From positions 186,001 through 250,000 of the forward strand of contig JAMPIU010000206.1 in assembly GCA_023667845.1 (NCBI GenBank): a stretch of DNA of 64,000 bases, read 5' to 3'. The DNA comes from Dehalobacter sp. Lineage in GTDB: Bacteria > Bacillota > Desulfitobacteriia > Desulfitobacteriales > Syntrophobotulaceae. The notes beneath the pieces are model-generated. The model saw only the letters and a list, made by a program, of their open reading frames with translations. It was not told the DNA's origin and did no database searches. This document shows positions 52,175-62,155 of the stretch, one piece after another; within the stretch, counting starts at the first letter, position 1, and each line of letters begins with the position of its first letter. The position numbers were made by a program, and so were the translations under genes.

Positions 52175-52822
52175 TTAACCCATGACATACCGGTAAATAA
52201 AAAGATAATGCACGATACTCCCTGCTAATATAAAAAGATGAAATATTTCATGGAACCCAAACTTTCCCAGTCTGATCCGCTGAGGTTTCACAGCATAAAA
52301 AACCGATCCGACAGAATATAACAGTCCTCCTAAGATTAGAAGAAATAAGCCCTGGCCAGGCATAGCCAGAGAAATTGGGTAAATAAAGAATACGGCAATC
52401 CAGCCCAGAAGCAAATAAAAAGCGGTATATAACCAGCGGGGAGCATTGAACCAGACAAGCTTTAAGACGATCCCTAAAACGGCCAGCGTCCAGATCCCGA
52501 TCAGCAAGCCCATTCCCAGTGCACCCTGCAATGTGATCAGACAAATCGGCGTATATGTACCTGCGATCAGAACATAGATCATACAATGATCGATTTTTCG
52601 CAGCGTACGGATGACCTGTGCGCTGGAGACTACCCAGTGATAGATCATCGAAGCAGAATAAAGCAGAATAAGACTCCCCCCAAAGACCAGGGCAGAACCC
52701 AAATAGGCCATACTGTCATGTTCCAGCGACCGCAGTAGAAGCAGAACCAGCCCGGAAAGCGAAAGTACAGCCCCGAGCATATGGGACATTGAATTGATCG
52801 GTTCCCGAATTCTTAAAAACAT
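52175..52822 (-). CDS. Hemolysin III / PAQR-family membrane protein
   Basis: A 215-aa, seven-helix protein. N-terminal EPINSMSHMLGAVLS, the Ser/His/Asp metal site in SASMIYHWV and RKIDHCMIYVLIAGTYTP, and the C-terminal FGFHEIFHLFILAGSIVHY complete the zinc-hydrolase-like CREST signature. CGGGAG before the ATG. Function in bacteria is uncertain. Confidence 0.9.
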   Translation of the reverse strand: MFLRIREPINSMSHMLGAVLSLSGLVLLLLRSLEHDSMAYLGSALVFGGSLILLYSASMIYHWVVSSAQVIRTLRKIDHCMIYVLIAGTYTPICLITLQGALGMGLLIGIWTLAVLGIVLKLVWFNAPRWLYTAFYLLLGWIAVFFIYPISLAMPGQGLFLLILGGLLYSVGSVFYAVKPQRIRLGKFGFHEIFHLFILAGSIVHYLFIYRYVMG

Positions 52823-52881
52823 TTCTTACACTCCCGCTGAAGATTTATTCTGGTATAGAATGTCAAAAACTGTGTAGATAC

Positions 52882-52910
52882 AAAATGAGGCGGGAAACCC
52901 GCCTCATTTT
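52882..52910 (-). terminator. Hairpin behind agrD
   Basis: A perfect 13-base stem (AAAATGAGGCGGG / CCCGCCTCATTTT) with a 3-base loop, directly after the agrD stop codon. It ends the agr unit before the PAQR gene. Confidence 0.8.
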
Positions 52911-53033
52911 TTATTTTTGCAGTGACTTTGGTGTCTTTGGCTGATACGCCCAAAAACCACAGGCAAAGACAGAACTTGCAGTAGCGAGGAGTACGAGCAT
53001 GGACGCCATCAGTGTGTAGAGAATTTTCTTCAT
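52911..53033 (-). CDS. agrD: Cyclic lactone autoinducer peptide precursor (AgrD)
   Basis: 40 aa. An amphipathic/hydrophobic leader (MKKILYTLMASMLVLLATASS) is followed by the core ACGFWAYQP and a proline/lysine tail (KTPKSLQK). Cys25 would form the thiolactone; the YQPxxPKSLxK tail is typical of clostridial AgrD. ATG overlaps the agrB stop (ATGA), so it is translated directly after its processing protease. Confidence 0.92.
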   Translation of the reverse strand: MKKILYTLMASMLVLLATASSVFACGFWAYQPKTPKSLQK

Positions 53034-53617
53034 GTTGTTATCCCCCTTTTTTTATTAAATACAGGCAGAAGGGTCATCGTCTGGAAAACGATCCCCAATA
53101 CTGCACTGGTATTTACCAGGAAGTTATTACTGACTAACACTACACCAATCGTCAGGATAACGAAACCTATGGAAATAATCTTAAGTTTTCTTCTGAAATT
53201 TTGAGAGTGAATAGGTTTGGCCTCACAGTCCACCGGAGCAAGAATAGCAACTAGGGCTAAAGAAAACAGTAAAACGGCCAGGAGAACACCGGAACTCTGG
53301 AAACCGTAGTTAACAATTTCCTTGGCAATAACACCAAGACTAGAATAAACTACCGCCCCAAAAGCCAGACACTTTAGCGGCGTATCGAAATGAGCCCCAC
53401 CGGATACTCTCCGTAGAAATCCCCCGAAAACAGCAGCGATGACCGTGGGTACCAAGGCTTTAAAAAGAAAGGCCATTCCCATTATTGCCAGAAAACCCAG
53501 CACTGTTAAAACAAGTGACTCAATACCATAAGCTACGATTTCTTTTTTATCGTTATCAAAATCCAGTTCAGCTGTCATATTACGGGAAATACGCTCGCTG
53601 ATTTGAGAGAGATCCAT
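53030..53617 (-). CDS. agrB: Accessory gene regulator B (AgrB) peptide protease
   Basis: A 195-aa membrane cysteine protease. Catalytic His and Cys in RRVSGGAHFDTPLKC (about residues 69-83); five to six hydrophobic helices. It cleaves the AgrD tail and cyclises the peptide. GGGGGG before the ATG. The next gene upstream (53638) is a membrane protein 20 bases away. Confidence 0.94.
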   Translation of the reverse strand: MDLSQISERISRNMTAELDFDNDKKEIVAYGIESLVLTVLGFLAIMGMAFLFKALVPTVIAAVFGGFLRRVSGGAHFDTPLKCLAFGAVVYSSLGVIAKEIVNYGFQSSGVLLAVLLFSLALVAILAPVDCEAKPIHSQNFRRKLKIISIGFVILTIGVVLVSNNFLVNTSAVLGIVFQTMTLLPVFNKKRGITT

Positions 53618-53637
53618 TTTCTTCCCCCCTGGTATAC

Positions 53638-54090
53638 TTATCTTCTAACATGTTTTTTTACTTTTAAAATGATTAAACTCGCTATGAATAAAACAAATAC
53701 TTGAGGTAAAGTAATAAATATCCTTAATCCAACATCTGTGTTTAGCATCTCAGCTGAAACGTGAAATAATGGCATTAACAAAGCTAAACAAACTGTCTCA
53801 CTAATAATTAAGGCTAAAAAGCTAAGAAGGCTTGCTACCAAACCAGCATAAAAATTACTCTTACCCCAAACAAACAAAAGAACAAATAAAAAGACCAACA
53901 TAATCACAGTGTGTAAGCCAAACAGAATTGAAAAAACCCGAAGTAAATAAGAGGTCAAAGCCAAAATTATCCCCATGGAAACAATTTTTTTCCAAGCAAA
54001 AGGCATGTCTGCAATAATATAGGCTAAAGTGACAACAGCGATCTGCTCCGGTATTCCTTGCAAAATGAGTGCTATTATCGGAATTTTCAT
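53638..54090 (-). CDS. Membrane protein upstream of agrB
   Basis: 150 aa, five helices (IPEQIAVVTLAYIIADMPF; IVSMGIILALTSYLLRVF; HTVIMLVFLFVLLFVW; and two more). Strong AAAGGAGG before the ATG. The arrangement resembles the membrane sensor part of AgrC-type kinases, but no histidine kinase domain follows, so it could be a stand-alone receptor-like or export protein for the agr peptide. Unknown family. Confidence 0.65.
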   Translation of the reverse strand: MKIPIIALILQGIPEQIAVVTLAYIIADMPFAWKKIVSMGIILALTSYLLRVFSILFGLHTVIMLVFLFVLLFVWGKSNFYAGLVASLLSFLALIISETVCLALLMPLFHVSAEMLNTDVGLRIFITLPQVFVLFIASLIILKVKKHVRR

Positions 54091-54208
54091 TGATTTCCTC
54101 CTTTGGCATTATATGCATCTAAATTCTACAGCTTTGGTATTTTCCCTTTATTAATCTCAAAAATATTTCATAAGTCCTATAGTTTTTTGTAGTCCGGCAA
54201 CTCAATCG

Positions 54209-56041
54209 TTAGATCTGTTCATTTTCATTATTGCTATAATTATTAAGCGGGAAAGTAATAAAAAATGTGGTCCCCTCCTCTCCTGTCAAAAATTCAAGCC
54301 TGGCTTGATGTCTGCGCACAATACCTAAAGAAATCGCAAGGCCTAAGCCTGTCCCATTCTCTTTCGTCGTAACGAACGGTGTACCCAGAGTATCCTGAAC
54401 ACTCTGGGGAATCCCTTTACCATGGTCTTGGATTGCCAGAACGACCCCTTCCTGAACCTGGTACGTTTTGATGTAGACCTTTCCCTTCGTAGCAGTCTCT
54501 TCCAGAGCATTTCGGACTAAATTAAGGATAAGTTGTTTAATCTCTGACTCATTGAGATCAATGCTTGGAATATCATTCAATTCCAAAAGCAGCTCTTTGC
54601 CTGAACTATTCGCATCAGCCTGCAGCATTGGGTACAACCGGTTAATAATGTTGTTGATATTCTCCTCTTTTGTTCCTTCAGCACTAACTTTGGCCACAGA
54701 TAGAAAATCGGTAAGGATCTCATTGGCTCTGTCAATCTCCGTAATCATCAGATCCATGTATTCTATCTTAAGTTCCGAATCAGACTGGCCCTCCAGCAGT
54801 TGCAGAAAGCCCCTGACCGTACTCAGCGGATTTCTGACTTCATGGCTGATCCCTGCCGCCATTTGTCCGATCAGGTTGAGCCGCTCTAGACGCTGCATTT
54901 CTCTGTCTCTTTGTTTCAGCTCAGTGATATTCCTGACAAAAACTGTGAGGCCTTGTTTAAACGGGTAGGCATGATACTGAAAATATTTATTTTCCGGAGA
55001 GATATATTCCTCCCAATGCAGAGAGATATTCTCTTCTAAAGCCCGTTTCAGGTTGACATGCGTTGCAGAATCAGCTAACACACTGTAAACGTCCCAAATA
55101 TTTCTTCCAATCAGGTCTTCAAGATCGTGTCCCATGTTTCTCTTCATCTCTTTATTGACATAGGTAATGCACCACTCTCTGTCCAAAGCAAAGAATCCGT
55201 CACCAATGCCCTCCATGATGGTCAGGAGTTTGTCATTAGAGCTTTCCAATTCGATATTCAATTGATACAAGTTTTCCAGGTGATTTCTGATCTCTTCAAA
55301 TACCGGTTGAAGTTCCGGCAGCCTTTCCAGGTCCTCCACGTTTTCCAGACTGTTGCTTTTTATTGTATGGGCAAAGGACTCCAATGAAGCCTTGATTCTG
55401 ACAATATTCTTTTTAATAATGGCCAGAACAATGATCCAGAGAATAATGCTTGGGATCAGCACTTTAGCATATTTAAACGATGACAGATAAAAGATATTAT
55501 TGGTTCCCATCTCGGCCCAGGTGTAACCAATCACTGTATTCTTGTAATAAGATGGTATCGCAACCGCAACAATGCCTTGACCATTCCAATCAATGACGCC
55601 CGTTTGATTGACAAATTTCATAGTCCCGGATTGAAAAATCTTAGCGGAGATCCCAGCATCAAAGTGATTCGTAGCGACAGATTCCACACTAGGTGCAAAA
55701 ATAATATTCTGATCCATTTCCTTGTCAAAATAACCTATACGGATATTGGAATACTTCGCGGAAAGGTCAGCAATATCTTGTCCGAGCAACGTATTGATTT
55801 TTACTATCTTTTCTTCTGCTGAAAGATTGTCATTATTCTTATAAAGCTGGATATCCGTATATTGCGCCTGGATTTGATTTTCTAAAACTGATGCTACACC
55901 CATCAGTTCAAACTCCTTCTTTAAAACCTCTTCATTCCAGTAAATATTTGTAATAAAAAAATACAAGATAAGAAAGATACAGAACATAAGCAAAGTTATC
56001 TTAATCATCGTCGACTGAATAATTGATTTACTGAATCCCAT
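54209..56041 (-). CDS. PAS-domain sensor histidine kinase
   Basis: About 610 aa. TM1 (about residues 10-32), an external sensor domain (about 33-190), TM2 (about 195-215), a linker, a PAS domain (about 265-375; IMEGIGDGFFALDREWCITYVN), then HisKA with the phosphoacceptor in GISHEVRNPLSTVRG and HATPase_c (N box LILNLVRNALEE, DHGKGIP, GTGLGLAIS). This layout resembles sporulation-type kinases. No response regulator lies adjacent. ATG 56041 with AGAGG upstream. It is 118 bases before the agr-linked membrane gene on the same strand. Confidence 0.9.
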   Translation of the reverse strand: MGFSKSIIQSTMIKITLLMFCIFLILYFFITNIYWNEEVLKKEFELMGVASVLENQIQAQYTDIQLYKNNDNLSAEEKIVKINTLLGQDIADLSAKYSNIRIGYFDKEMDQNIIFAPSVESVATNHFDAGISAKIFQSGTMKFVNQTGVIDWNGQGIVAVAIPSYYKNTVIGYTWAEMGTNNIFYLSSFKYAKVLIPSIILWIIVLAIIKKNIVRIKASLESFAHTIKSNSLENVEDLERLPELQPVFEEIRNHLENLYQLNIELESSNDKLLTIMEGIGDGFFALDREWCITYVNKEMKRNMGHDLEDLIGRNIWDVYSVLADSATHVNLKRALEENISLHWEEYISPENKYFQYHAYPFKQGLTVFVRNITELKQRDREMQRLERLNLIGQMAAGISHEVRNPLSTVRGFLQLLEGQSDSELKIEYMDLMITEIDRANEILTDFLSVAKVSAEGTKEENINNIINRLYPMLQADANSSGKELLLELNDIPSIDLNESEIKQLILNLVRNALEETATKGKVYIKTYQVQEGVVLAIQDHGKGIPQSVQDTLGTPFVTTKENGTGLGLAISLGIVRRHQARLEFLTGEEGTTFFITFPLNNYSNNENEQI

Positions 56042-56235
56042 TTTTCTACCTCTTTCCACAAATGCCAATAACGTTTCAAAATATGCTCACTTGTGTAAAC
56101 AGCTAATTATATATTACTTGTTGATATTACTTTCCATTATTTCAGAACTTTGGCATTAATTCAATAAGTTTCTTAAGAATAAGAAGCAAGAAACTGCAAA
56201 TAATAACAGAAAAAAGTAACAAAGGAAGTATTTAT

Positions 56236-57168
56236 ATGGGATATTTTACAATAAAAAGTAGGAATTGGTCTACAAAATTATTCTGCTTTTTTATTATTTC
56301 TTTATTGTTGTTTCCGGGATGCAGCATGCTGAATAAAATTACAGGCAAGCAGCCCGAAGAATCGGTAAAGTCCGAAACAGTCCCTAAACAGCTCGAAGAC
56401 ATCGAGTCATCGATCGAAAAAATCTTTAGCGTTTTAAAAGGGCCATCCCTCATGGCGGAAGAAACAAAAGACCAGAATGAACAGACACAAGCCGGTGGAC
56501 AGAATCAAGCAGGTAGTCAGAGCCAAACGAACGGTAAGAGTCAAACCGAAGGAGGCAGTCAGCAGAAAGAGCAGTCGGGACAGGACACCTCCGGACAGGC
56601 AAAGACGACGAATCAGACCCCGGATCCGTTACAGCAGGCAGCACTCGAAATTAGCCAGCTCCATAATCTCTGGAATGAAGTTATGCCTAAAATCAATCAA
56701 AAAGGCGCTGCCAAAAAACTCATCGAGAATTTCAGCGATGCCCTGAATACTCTTACAGAATCCGTGATTACCAAAGACAAAATGAAAATCATGATGGCCT
56801 TAAATGCCCTATATGAGAAGATTCCGGATATTTATGCGCTTTATCAAACCAATACTTCTCCTCAAATCAAGAATATCATCTATTTCAGCCGAAGCTCCAT
56901 TTTGTTCGCCGAGTCTAAAGACTGGGAAAAAGCATCAGCGGCGATCAAAGAGCTTAAATCATCCTGGGCCATGTTCAATAACGCGCTGGAAGGAAAACAG
57001 CAGGATGATTCCAGCAAGCTTGACCTGTCCATTCTGGAGCTCGAAAAAGTAGTTCAGGAAAAAAATACGCAGCTGGTGCAAATCAAAGGGAAAATTACGT
57101 TGGCCAATATTGCCGCACTCGAAAAGTCCTTGCAGGCAGCAGAGCAGAGCAAAAAGCAAAAGAAATAA
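56236..57168 (+). CDS. Lipoprotein with Gln/Ser/Thr-rich linker
   Basis: 310 aa. Signal peptide with lipobox LLFPGC (Cys about 29). A low-complexity Q/S/T/G linker (about residues 75-130, TQAGGQNQAGSQSQ...) leads to a helical domain rich in Lys, Ala and Leu (about 130-310). Ribosome site AAAGGAAG. Exported and anchored on the outer face of the membrane. Unknown role. Confidence 0.75.
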   Translation: MGYFTIKSRNWSTKLFCFFIISLLLFPGCSMLNKITGKQPEESVKSETVPKQLEDIESSIEKIFSVLKGPSLMAEETKDQNEQTQAGGQNQAGSQSQTNGKSQTEGGSQQKEQSGQDTSGQAKTTNQTPDPLQQAALEISQLHNLWNEVMPKINQKGAAKKLIENFSDALNTLTESVITKDKMKIMMALNALYEKIPDIYALYQTNTSPQIKNIIYFSRSSILFAESKDWEKASAAIKELKSSWAMFNNALEGKQQDDSSKLDLSILELEKVVQEKNTQLVQIKGKITLANIAALEKSLQAAEQSKKQKK

Positions 57169-57466
57169 ACAAAACCCGTCGACAATAAATGGGTTTTAGA
57201 AGGCACCCTTCATATGTCTCCTCACGCTTAAGATCTAATAATTGGCGTATCCATTTGCGTTGCAAACAGGTTCCTCATCCCGCTGAAGCTTCCACGGGTT
57301 GAGATCCAAAGCAATATAGGCTTGTTTCAATCGTTTTGTATTCTGCTATTTTAACAAAAATTATTGGTAAAACTTCATCCATTTATATTTTAGACATAAT
57401 TGTCCATACAAAGGAAAATCATGTACAATTAATTCTGTATTCCGGTATTTTTTTTCTGAAGGACTT

Positions 57467-57493
57467 TTTACAGCACGCTCGATGCCTTATAAT
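57467..57493 (+). promoter_or_regulatory. Promoter of the pyruvate carboxylase gene
   Basis: TTTACA (57467-57472) and TATAAT (57488-57493), 15 bases apart; the spacer is short, so a TTTTTA at 57465-57470 with 17 bases is an alternative -35. The rest of 57169-57466 shows no gene. Confidence 0.5.
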
Positions 57494-57537
57494 AGTAGGA
57501 ATAAGATGATTGATTTCAAGGCCAAAGGAGATACCAA

Positions 57538-60500
57538 ATGAAAATACAGAATTTTAATAAAGTGCTGGTCGCAAACAGGGGAGAAATTGCGATCAGGGTT
57601 TTTCGGGCCTGCAAAGAGCTCGGGATCAGAACCGTTGCTATTTATTCGGAAGAAGACAAATACGCTTTGTTCAGAGCGAAAGCGGATGAATCCTACCTAA
57701 TTGGTGAGAAAAAGAAGCCGATCGAAGTATACTTAAGCATTGGTGAAATTATTAACCTCGCCCTAAAAAAGGGCGTCGACGCCATTCATCCCGGCTATGG
57801 CTTCTTATCCGAAAACCCGGAATTCGCGGAAAAGTGTGAGGAAGCCGGTATTGTTTATATCGGACCATCTGTTCATACACTTGAAAATCTTGGGGATAAA
57901 ATCAAATCCAAACTGCTGGCCCAAAGTGTAGGCGTTCCTGTCATTCCCGGCGTGGACAAACCGATGACTTCCGTAGACGAAGCTGTGGTCTTTGCCGAGA
58001 AATATGGATATCCCGTGATTCTGAAAGCGGCAGCAGGCGGCGGCGGCAGAGGAATGCGCGTCGTCTACAGTGAAAAGGACCTGGAGCGTGAATTTAATAA
58101 TGCCAGAACAGAGGCTAAGAAGGCTTTTGGCATTGAAGATATTTTTATTGAGAAATATCTGGAAAGACCCAAACACATTGAAGTTCAAATTCTGGCCGAC
58201 AAGTACGGTAATATCGTTCATCTGTATGAGCGGGACTGCTCCGTGCAGCGCCGCCATCAGAAAATTCTCGAATTCACACCAGCTTTCTCAATTCCGCAGG
58301 AAGTCAGAGATCGACTGTACCAGGATGCGCTTAAACTTTCCAGAGCTGTCAATTATGTTAATGCAGGCACTGCGGAGTTTCTGGTTGACAAGCACGGCAA
58401 CCACTATTTTATTGAAATGAATCCCCGGATCCAAGTCGAGCACACAATCACTGAGATGACGACAGGGATGGATATTGTTCAAAGCCAAATTCTGGTCGCT
58501 CAGGGCTACCCGCTAAATTCGAAAGAAATCGGAATTTCGTCCCAGGAATCGGTGGTTCCGCGCGGATACTCGATTCAGTGCAGAATTACCACGGAAGACC
58601 CGCTCTCAAACTTTATGCCGGATACAGGGAAAATTGACGTATATCGGACGAGTTCGGGTTTCGGTATCCGGCTCGATGGCGGCAACGGCTACACCGGTGC
58701 GAACATCTCACCTTACTATGACAGTCTGCTTGTTAAGATCATTTCCTGGGCCAGAACATTTGAAGGGACTACACAAAAAGCAATCCGTTCCGTTAAAGAA
58801 ATGAATGTCAAAGGGGTCAAGACCAACGAAGCCTTCCTTATCAATGTCATGAATCACGAGAAATTCTTAAGCGGAGAATGTGATACCCATTTTATCGATG
58901 ACACGCCGGAGCTTTTTGACATCAAACCCAAAAAGGATTACGAAACAAAGCTTCTGAAATATATTGGCGAAAAAATTGTCAACGAAGTCAAGAGCACCAA
59001 GAAAGACTATAACATCGCCCCAGTCCCAAAGATTGAACTGCCTTCCGAACGTGCAGGAATCAGAGGCATCCTGCAGCAGCGCGGCGCTGATGGCTTCGTA
59101 TCCTGGGTGAAAGACCAGGACAAACTACTGCTGACCGACACGACTTTCCGGGACGCGCATCAGTCCCTGCTGGCAACGCGGGTTCGGACCAAGGATCTTG
59201 TGTCAATTGCCGAAGCGACTTCCGTCCTGGCCAATGAGCTGTTCTCTATGGAAATGTGGGGCGGAGCCACGTTTGATGTTGCCTACCGCTTTTTACGGGA
59301 ATCACCATGGCGCAGGCTGCAAAAACTCAGACAGCTTATCCCGAATATCCCGTTCCAGATGCTTATCCGTGGCGCCAATGCCGTAGGCTATACCAACTAC
59401 CCCGACAACCTGATCAGAGCCTTTATCCAGGAAGCCTCAGTGCAAGGCATCGATATCTTCAGGATCTTTGACAGCCTGAACTGGCTGAAAGGTATGGAAG
59501 TGGCTTTTGACGAAGTGATGAAAACCGGAAAAATTGCGGAGGTTTGCTTATGCTATACCGGGGATATCCTCGATGAAAGCAGAGAAAAATACTCGCTGAA
59601 CTATTACCTGAAGATGGCGAAAGAAATCGAGAAGATGGGTGCCCATATACTCGGTATCAAAGATATGTCCGGCCTGTTGAAACCCTATGCCGCAGCTAAA
59701 CTGATCAAAGCCCTGAAACAGGAAATCTCCATTCCTATCCATCTGCATACGCATGATACCAGCGGAAACGCTGTCGCCACGATTCTGATGGCGGCAGAAG
59801 CAGGGGTGGACATCGTCGATGCGGCGCTCAGTCCAATGGCAGGAACCACGAGCCAGCCTTCCATGGATTCAATCATTGCTGCACTCCGCAATACCAAGAT
59901 GGATCCGGGAATGGACCTCGATGATATTCAAAAGCTCTGCAATTACTGGAGTGAAGCCAGAACGTTCTATGAGCAGTTTGAATCCGGACTGAAATCCGGA
60001 ACTGCCGAAATATACAAATATGAGATCCCTGGAGGCCAGTATTCCAATCTGAAGCCGCAGGTGGAAAGTTTCGGTCTTGGCCACAAATTTGATGAAGTCA
60101 AAGCGATGTATATAGAGGTCAACCAGATCCTCGGTGACATCGTCAAGGTTACCCCTACCTCCAAAGTGGTCGGAGATATGGCCATCTTTATGGTCCAGAA
60201 CGGACTTACCAAAGGAAATCTGCACGAAAAGGGAAAAACGCTTGCGTTTCCCGATTCGGTCGTCGACTATTTCAAAGGGATGATGGGCCAGCCGGAGGGT
60301 GGCTTCCCAGAAGAACTACAAAAAATTGTTCTGAAAGGTCAGGATCCGATTACCTGCCGGCCCGGTGAAATCCTCGAATCGATCGATTTTGAAAAAATTA
60401 ATCAAAAGCTCCAGGAAGAATTCCATATAGAGCCCAATATCCGGAACGCCCTGAGTTATGCGCTTTATCCGAAAGTATACAGCGATTACCTCAAATCCCT

Positions 60501-60972
60501 GGACGAATTCGGGCATCTCTATAACCTGGAAAGCCACGTCTTTTTCTACGGGTTGAAAGAAGGCGAGACCAGCGAAATCGAACTTGACGAAGGCAAGACC
60601 ATGATCTTGAAGTTGGTTGAAGTCCGCGATGTGGATGAAGAAGGTTATAAGACGCTGCTTTTCGAGATCAACGGCAACAGAAGAGAAGTACGAATCTTTG
60701 ACCGGAACTTTGAAGAAAAAGAAAAGGTCTCCGTCACCCTGATGGCAGACCCGAATAATCCAAAGGAGATCGCCTCATCGATCACCGGAATTATCTCCAA
60801 AGTATTTGTTAAAGAAAACGAAAAAATTGTCAATAAACAAAGTATGCTGATCATTGAGGCCATGAAAATGGAGACGAATATTATGGCCCCAACGGACGGA
60901 GAAATCGAAAGCATCCTGATCAGCGAAGGCCAACAGGTAAAATCCGGCCAGTTGATTATTAAACTCAAGTAA
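57538..60972 (+). CDS. pyc: Pyruvate carboxylase
   Basis: 1144 aa, the full single-chain length. Biotin carboxylase (1-455; VANRGEIAIRVFRACKELGI, ATP loop AAAGGGGRGMRVV), carboxyltransferase (about 530-800; LTDTTFRDAHQSLLATRVRT, metal His in HLHTHDTSG), and biotin carrier domain with the biotinylated Lys1110 in EAMKMET. It makes oxaloacetate from pyruvate. GGAGA before ATG. Terminated at 61023-61054. Confidence 0.97.
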   Translation: MKIQNFNKVLVANRGEIAIRVFRACKELGIRTVAIYSEEDKYALFRAKADESYLIGEKKKPIEVYLSIGEIINLALKKGVDAIHPGYGFLSENPEFAEKCEEAGIVYIGPSVHTLENLGDKIKSKLLAQSVGVPVIPGVDKPMTSVDEAVVFAEKYGYPVILKAAAGGGGRGMRVVYSEKDLEREFNNARTEAKKAFGIEDIFIEKYLERPKHIEVQILADKYGNIVHLYERDCSVQRRHQKILEFTPAFSIPQEVRDRLYQDALKLSRAVNYVNAGTAEFLVDKHGNHYFIEMNPRIQVEHTITEMTTGMDIVQSQILVAQGYPLNSKEIGISSQESVVPRGYSIQCRITTEDPLSNFMPDTGKIDVYRTSSGFGIRLDGGNGYTGANISPYYDSLLVKIISWARTFEGTTQKAIRSVKEMNVKGVKTNEAFLINVMNHEKFLSGECDTHFIDDTPELFDIKPKKDYETKLLKYIGEKIVNEVKSTKKDYNIAPVPKIELPSERAGIRGILQQRGADGFVSWVKDQDKLLLTDTTFRDAHQSLLATRVRTKDLVSIAEATSVLANELFSMEMWGGATFDVAYRFLRESPWRRLQKLRQLIPNIPFQMLIRGANAVGYTNYPDNLIRAFIQEASVQGIDIFRIFDSLNWLKGMEVAFDEVMKTGKIAEVCLCYTGDILDESREKYSLNYYLKMAKEIEKMGAHILGIKDMSGLLKPYAAAKLIKALKQEISIPIHLHTHDTSGNAVATILMAAEAGVDIVDAALSPMAGTTSQPSMDSIIAALRNTKMDPGMDLDDIQKLCNYWSEARTFYEQFESGLKSGTAEIYKYEIPGGQYSNLKPQVESFGLGHKFDEVKAMYIEVNQILGDIVKVTPTSKVVGDMAIFMVQNGLTKGNLHEKGKTLAFPDSVVDYFKGMMGQPEGGFPEELQKIVLKGQDPITCRPGEILESIDFEKINQKLQEEFHIEPNIRNALSYALYPKVYSDYLKSLDEFGHLYNLESHVFFYGLKEGETSEIELDEGKTMILKLVEVRDVDEEGYKTLLFEINGNRREVRIFDRNFEEKEKVSVTLMADPNNPKEIASSITGIISKVFVKENEKIVNKQSMLIIEAMKMETNIMAPTDGEIESILISEGQQVKSGQLIIKLK

Positions 60973-61022
60973 AAGCCATCGTTAATAAATAAACCTTAAG
61001 TAATAAGATTCCGTAAGAATTG

Positions 61023-61054
61023 CGCAGACAAACCTATTTTTGTCTGCGTTTTCT
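61023..61054 (+). terminator. Terminator of pyc
   Basis: CGCAGACAAA (61023-61032) pairs perfectly with TTTGTCTGCG (61039-61048), followed by TTTTCT. Confidence 0.85.
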
Positions 61055-61070
61055 TCATCCGAAAAAAAGA

Positions 61071-61143
61071 AAACCCGGCATAACAAAGTCCGAATAGCGA
61101 CACAATGTGTCCGCCTCGACATCTGTAATACCGGGTGTTTTTT
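61071..61143. terminator. Long bidirectional hairpin between pyc and the chemoreceptor gene
   Basis: ACCCGG/CCGGGT (61073-61078 with 61131-61136) at the base, GTC.GA/TCGAC inside and GACACA/TGTGTC at the tip. A-run on the left and T-run on the right, so it can stop transcripts from both directions. Confidence 0.65.
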
Positions 61144-61156
61144 CAATCATGGTTAT

Positions 61157-61978
61157 TTACAGTTTGGCAGCCGTTTCTTTAACCGTCTCTGCCAGCTTTC
61201 GCAAGTGATCGATCGTGGCTGCATTCTCCTGAGTGGCCGCAGCCTGCTGCTGGGCGATCTGTCCCGATTCTTCAGCTGCATTCGTCATGTCGGTGACCGC
61301 CGAAGAAATCGACTCAATGATCTGACGGACTTCTTCCGCTGCTTTTTTACTGTTTTCGGCTAACTTCCGGATTTCCTGGGCAACTACACCGAAACCGCGG
61401 CCGTGTTCCCCGGCCCGGGCTGATTCAATTGCCGCGTTTAAGCCAAGCATATTCGTCTGATTCGAGATGTTTGTAATGGTGTTGATAATGACTTCAGTTT
61501 CATTGATTTTCTGGTTAGACTCCTGCGCTTTCACTGTAAGGCTCTGACCGACTTCGGCCAGTCTTCCGGCTCCCATGGCGATCTCCTCGACTGCCGAGGC
61601 AATCTGATCAAGATAATCAGACAGCTGTACAGCGACCTCATTAACATCCTGCTGTTTTTTCCTTCCGCTCGCACAGATCAACGTTCCGACAGGAATTCCG
61701 TTCTCATCATGTATCGGTATATTAACTCCACGAAACAGGGTTCCTGTCCGGACATTAAATACGGTCTTCCTGTTCTCATTCACACATTTTTCGGTAGCCG
61801 TTCCAAAAACTTCATTACCGACTTCAATACCAATAGTAAGCTCTTCTCCTTCGGATGCCTGAAGATACTTTTTCCCATCCGTCACATATAAGGCCATATC
61901 AGGAGGAAGAGCCTTCACAACATAAGGCAATATGCCACAGAGTGCGTTAATTGCATCTTGTCCCTTGAACAATTCCAT
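61157..61978 (-). CDS. Soluble methyl-accepting chemotaxis-type protein
   Basis: 273 aa without membrane helices. Residues 1-110 form a small ligand-sensing domain ([45 protein letters not shown]). Residues 115-273 are the MCP signalling hairpin with the tip [38 protein letters not shown]. The signalling part is short. It is a cytosolic chemoreceptor or MCP-like regulator. The start follows a weak AGGGTGG. Confidence 0.88.
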   Translation of the reverse strand: MELFKGQDAINALCGILPYVVKALPPDMALYVTDGKKYLQASEGEELTIGIEVGNEVFGTATEKCVNENRKTVFNVRTGTLFRGVNIPIHDENGIPVGTLICASGRKKQQDVNEVAVQLSDYLDQIASAVEEIAMGAGRLAEVGQSLTVKAQESNQKINETEVIINTITNISNQTNMLGLNAAIESARAGEHGRGFGVVAQEIRKLAENSKKAAEEVRQIIESISSAVTDMTNAAEESGQIAQQQAAATQENAATIDHLRKLAETVKETAAKL

Positions 61979-62110
61979 TCTATTCCACCCTTACTCAAAC
62001 AAATATTTGTACTTTATTTGGTATTCGACGTAATTAAGCCAGATTCCTTTTTGTTAAATAAATAACTTGTATATCCAACTTTGCTTTTATTTATCAAAAT
62101 TTTGCGACAT

Positions 62111-62150
62111 AAAAAATACCCGCTTAAACTTCCTCTGCCTAAGCGGGCTC
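62111..62150 (-). terminator. Terminator of the phage module
   Basis: CCCGCTTA (62119-62126) pairs with TAAGCGGG (62140-62147). On the minus strand it is followed by TATTTTTT, just after the XhlA-like gene. Confidence 0.8.
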
Positions 62151-62155
62151 TTGGT

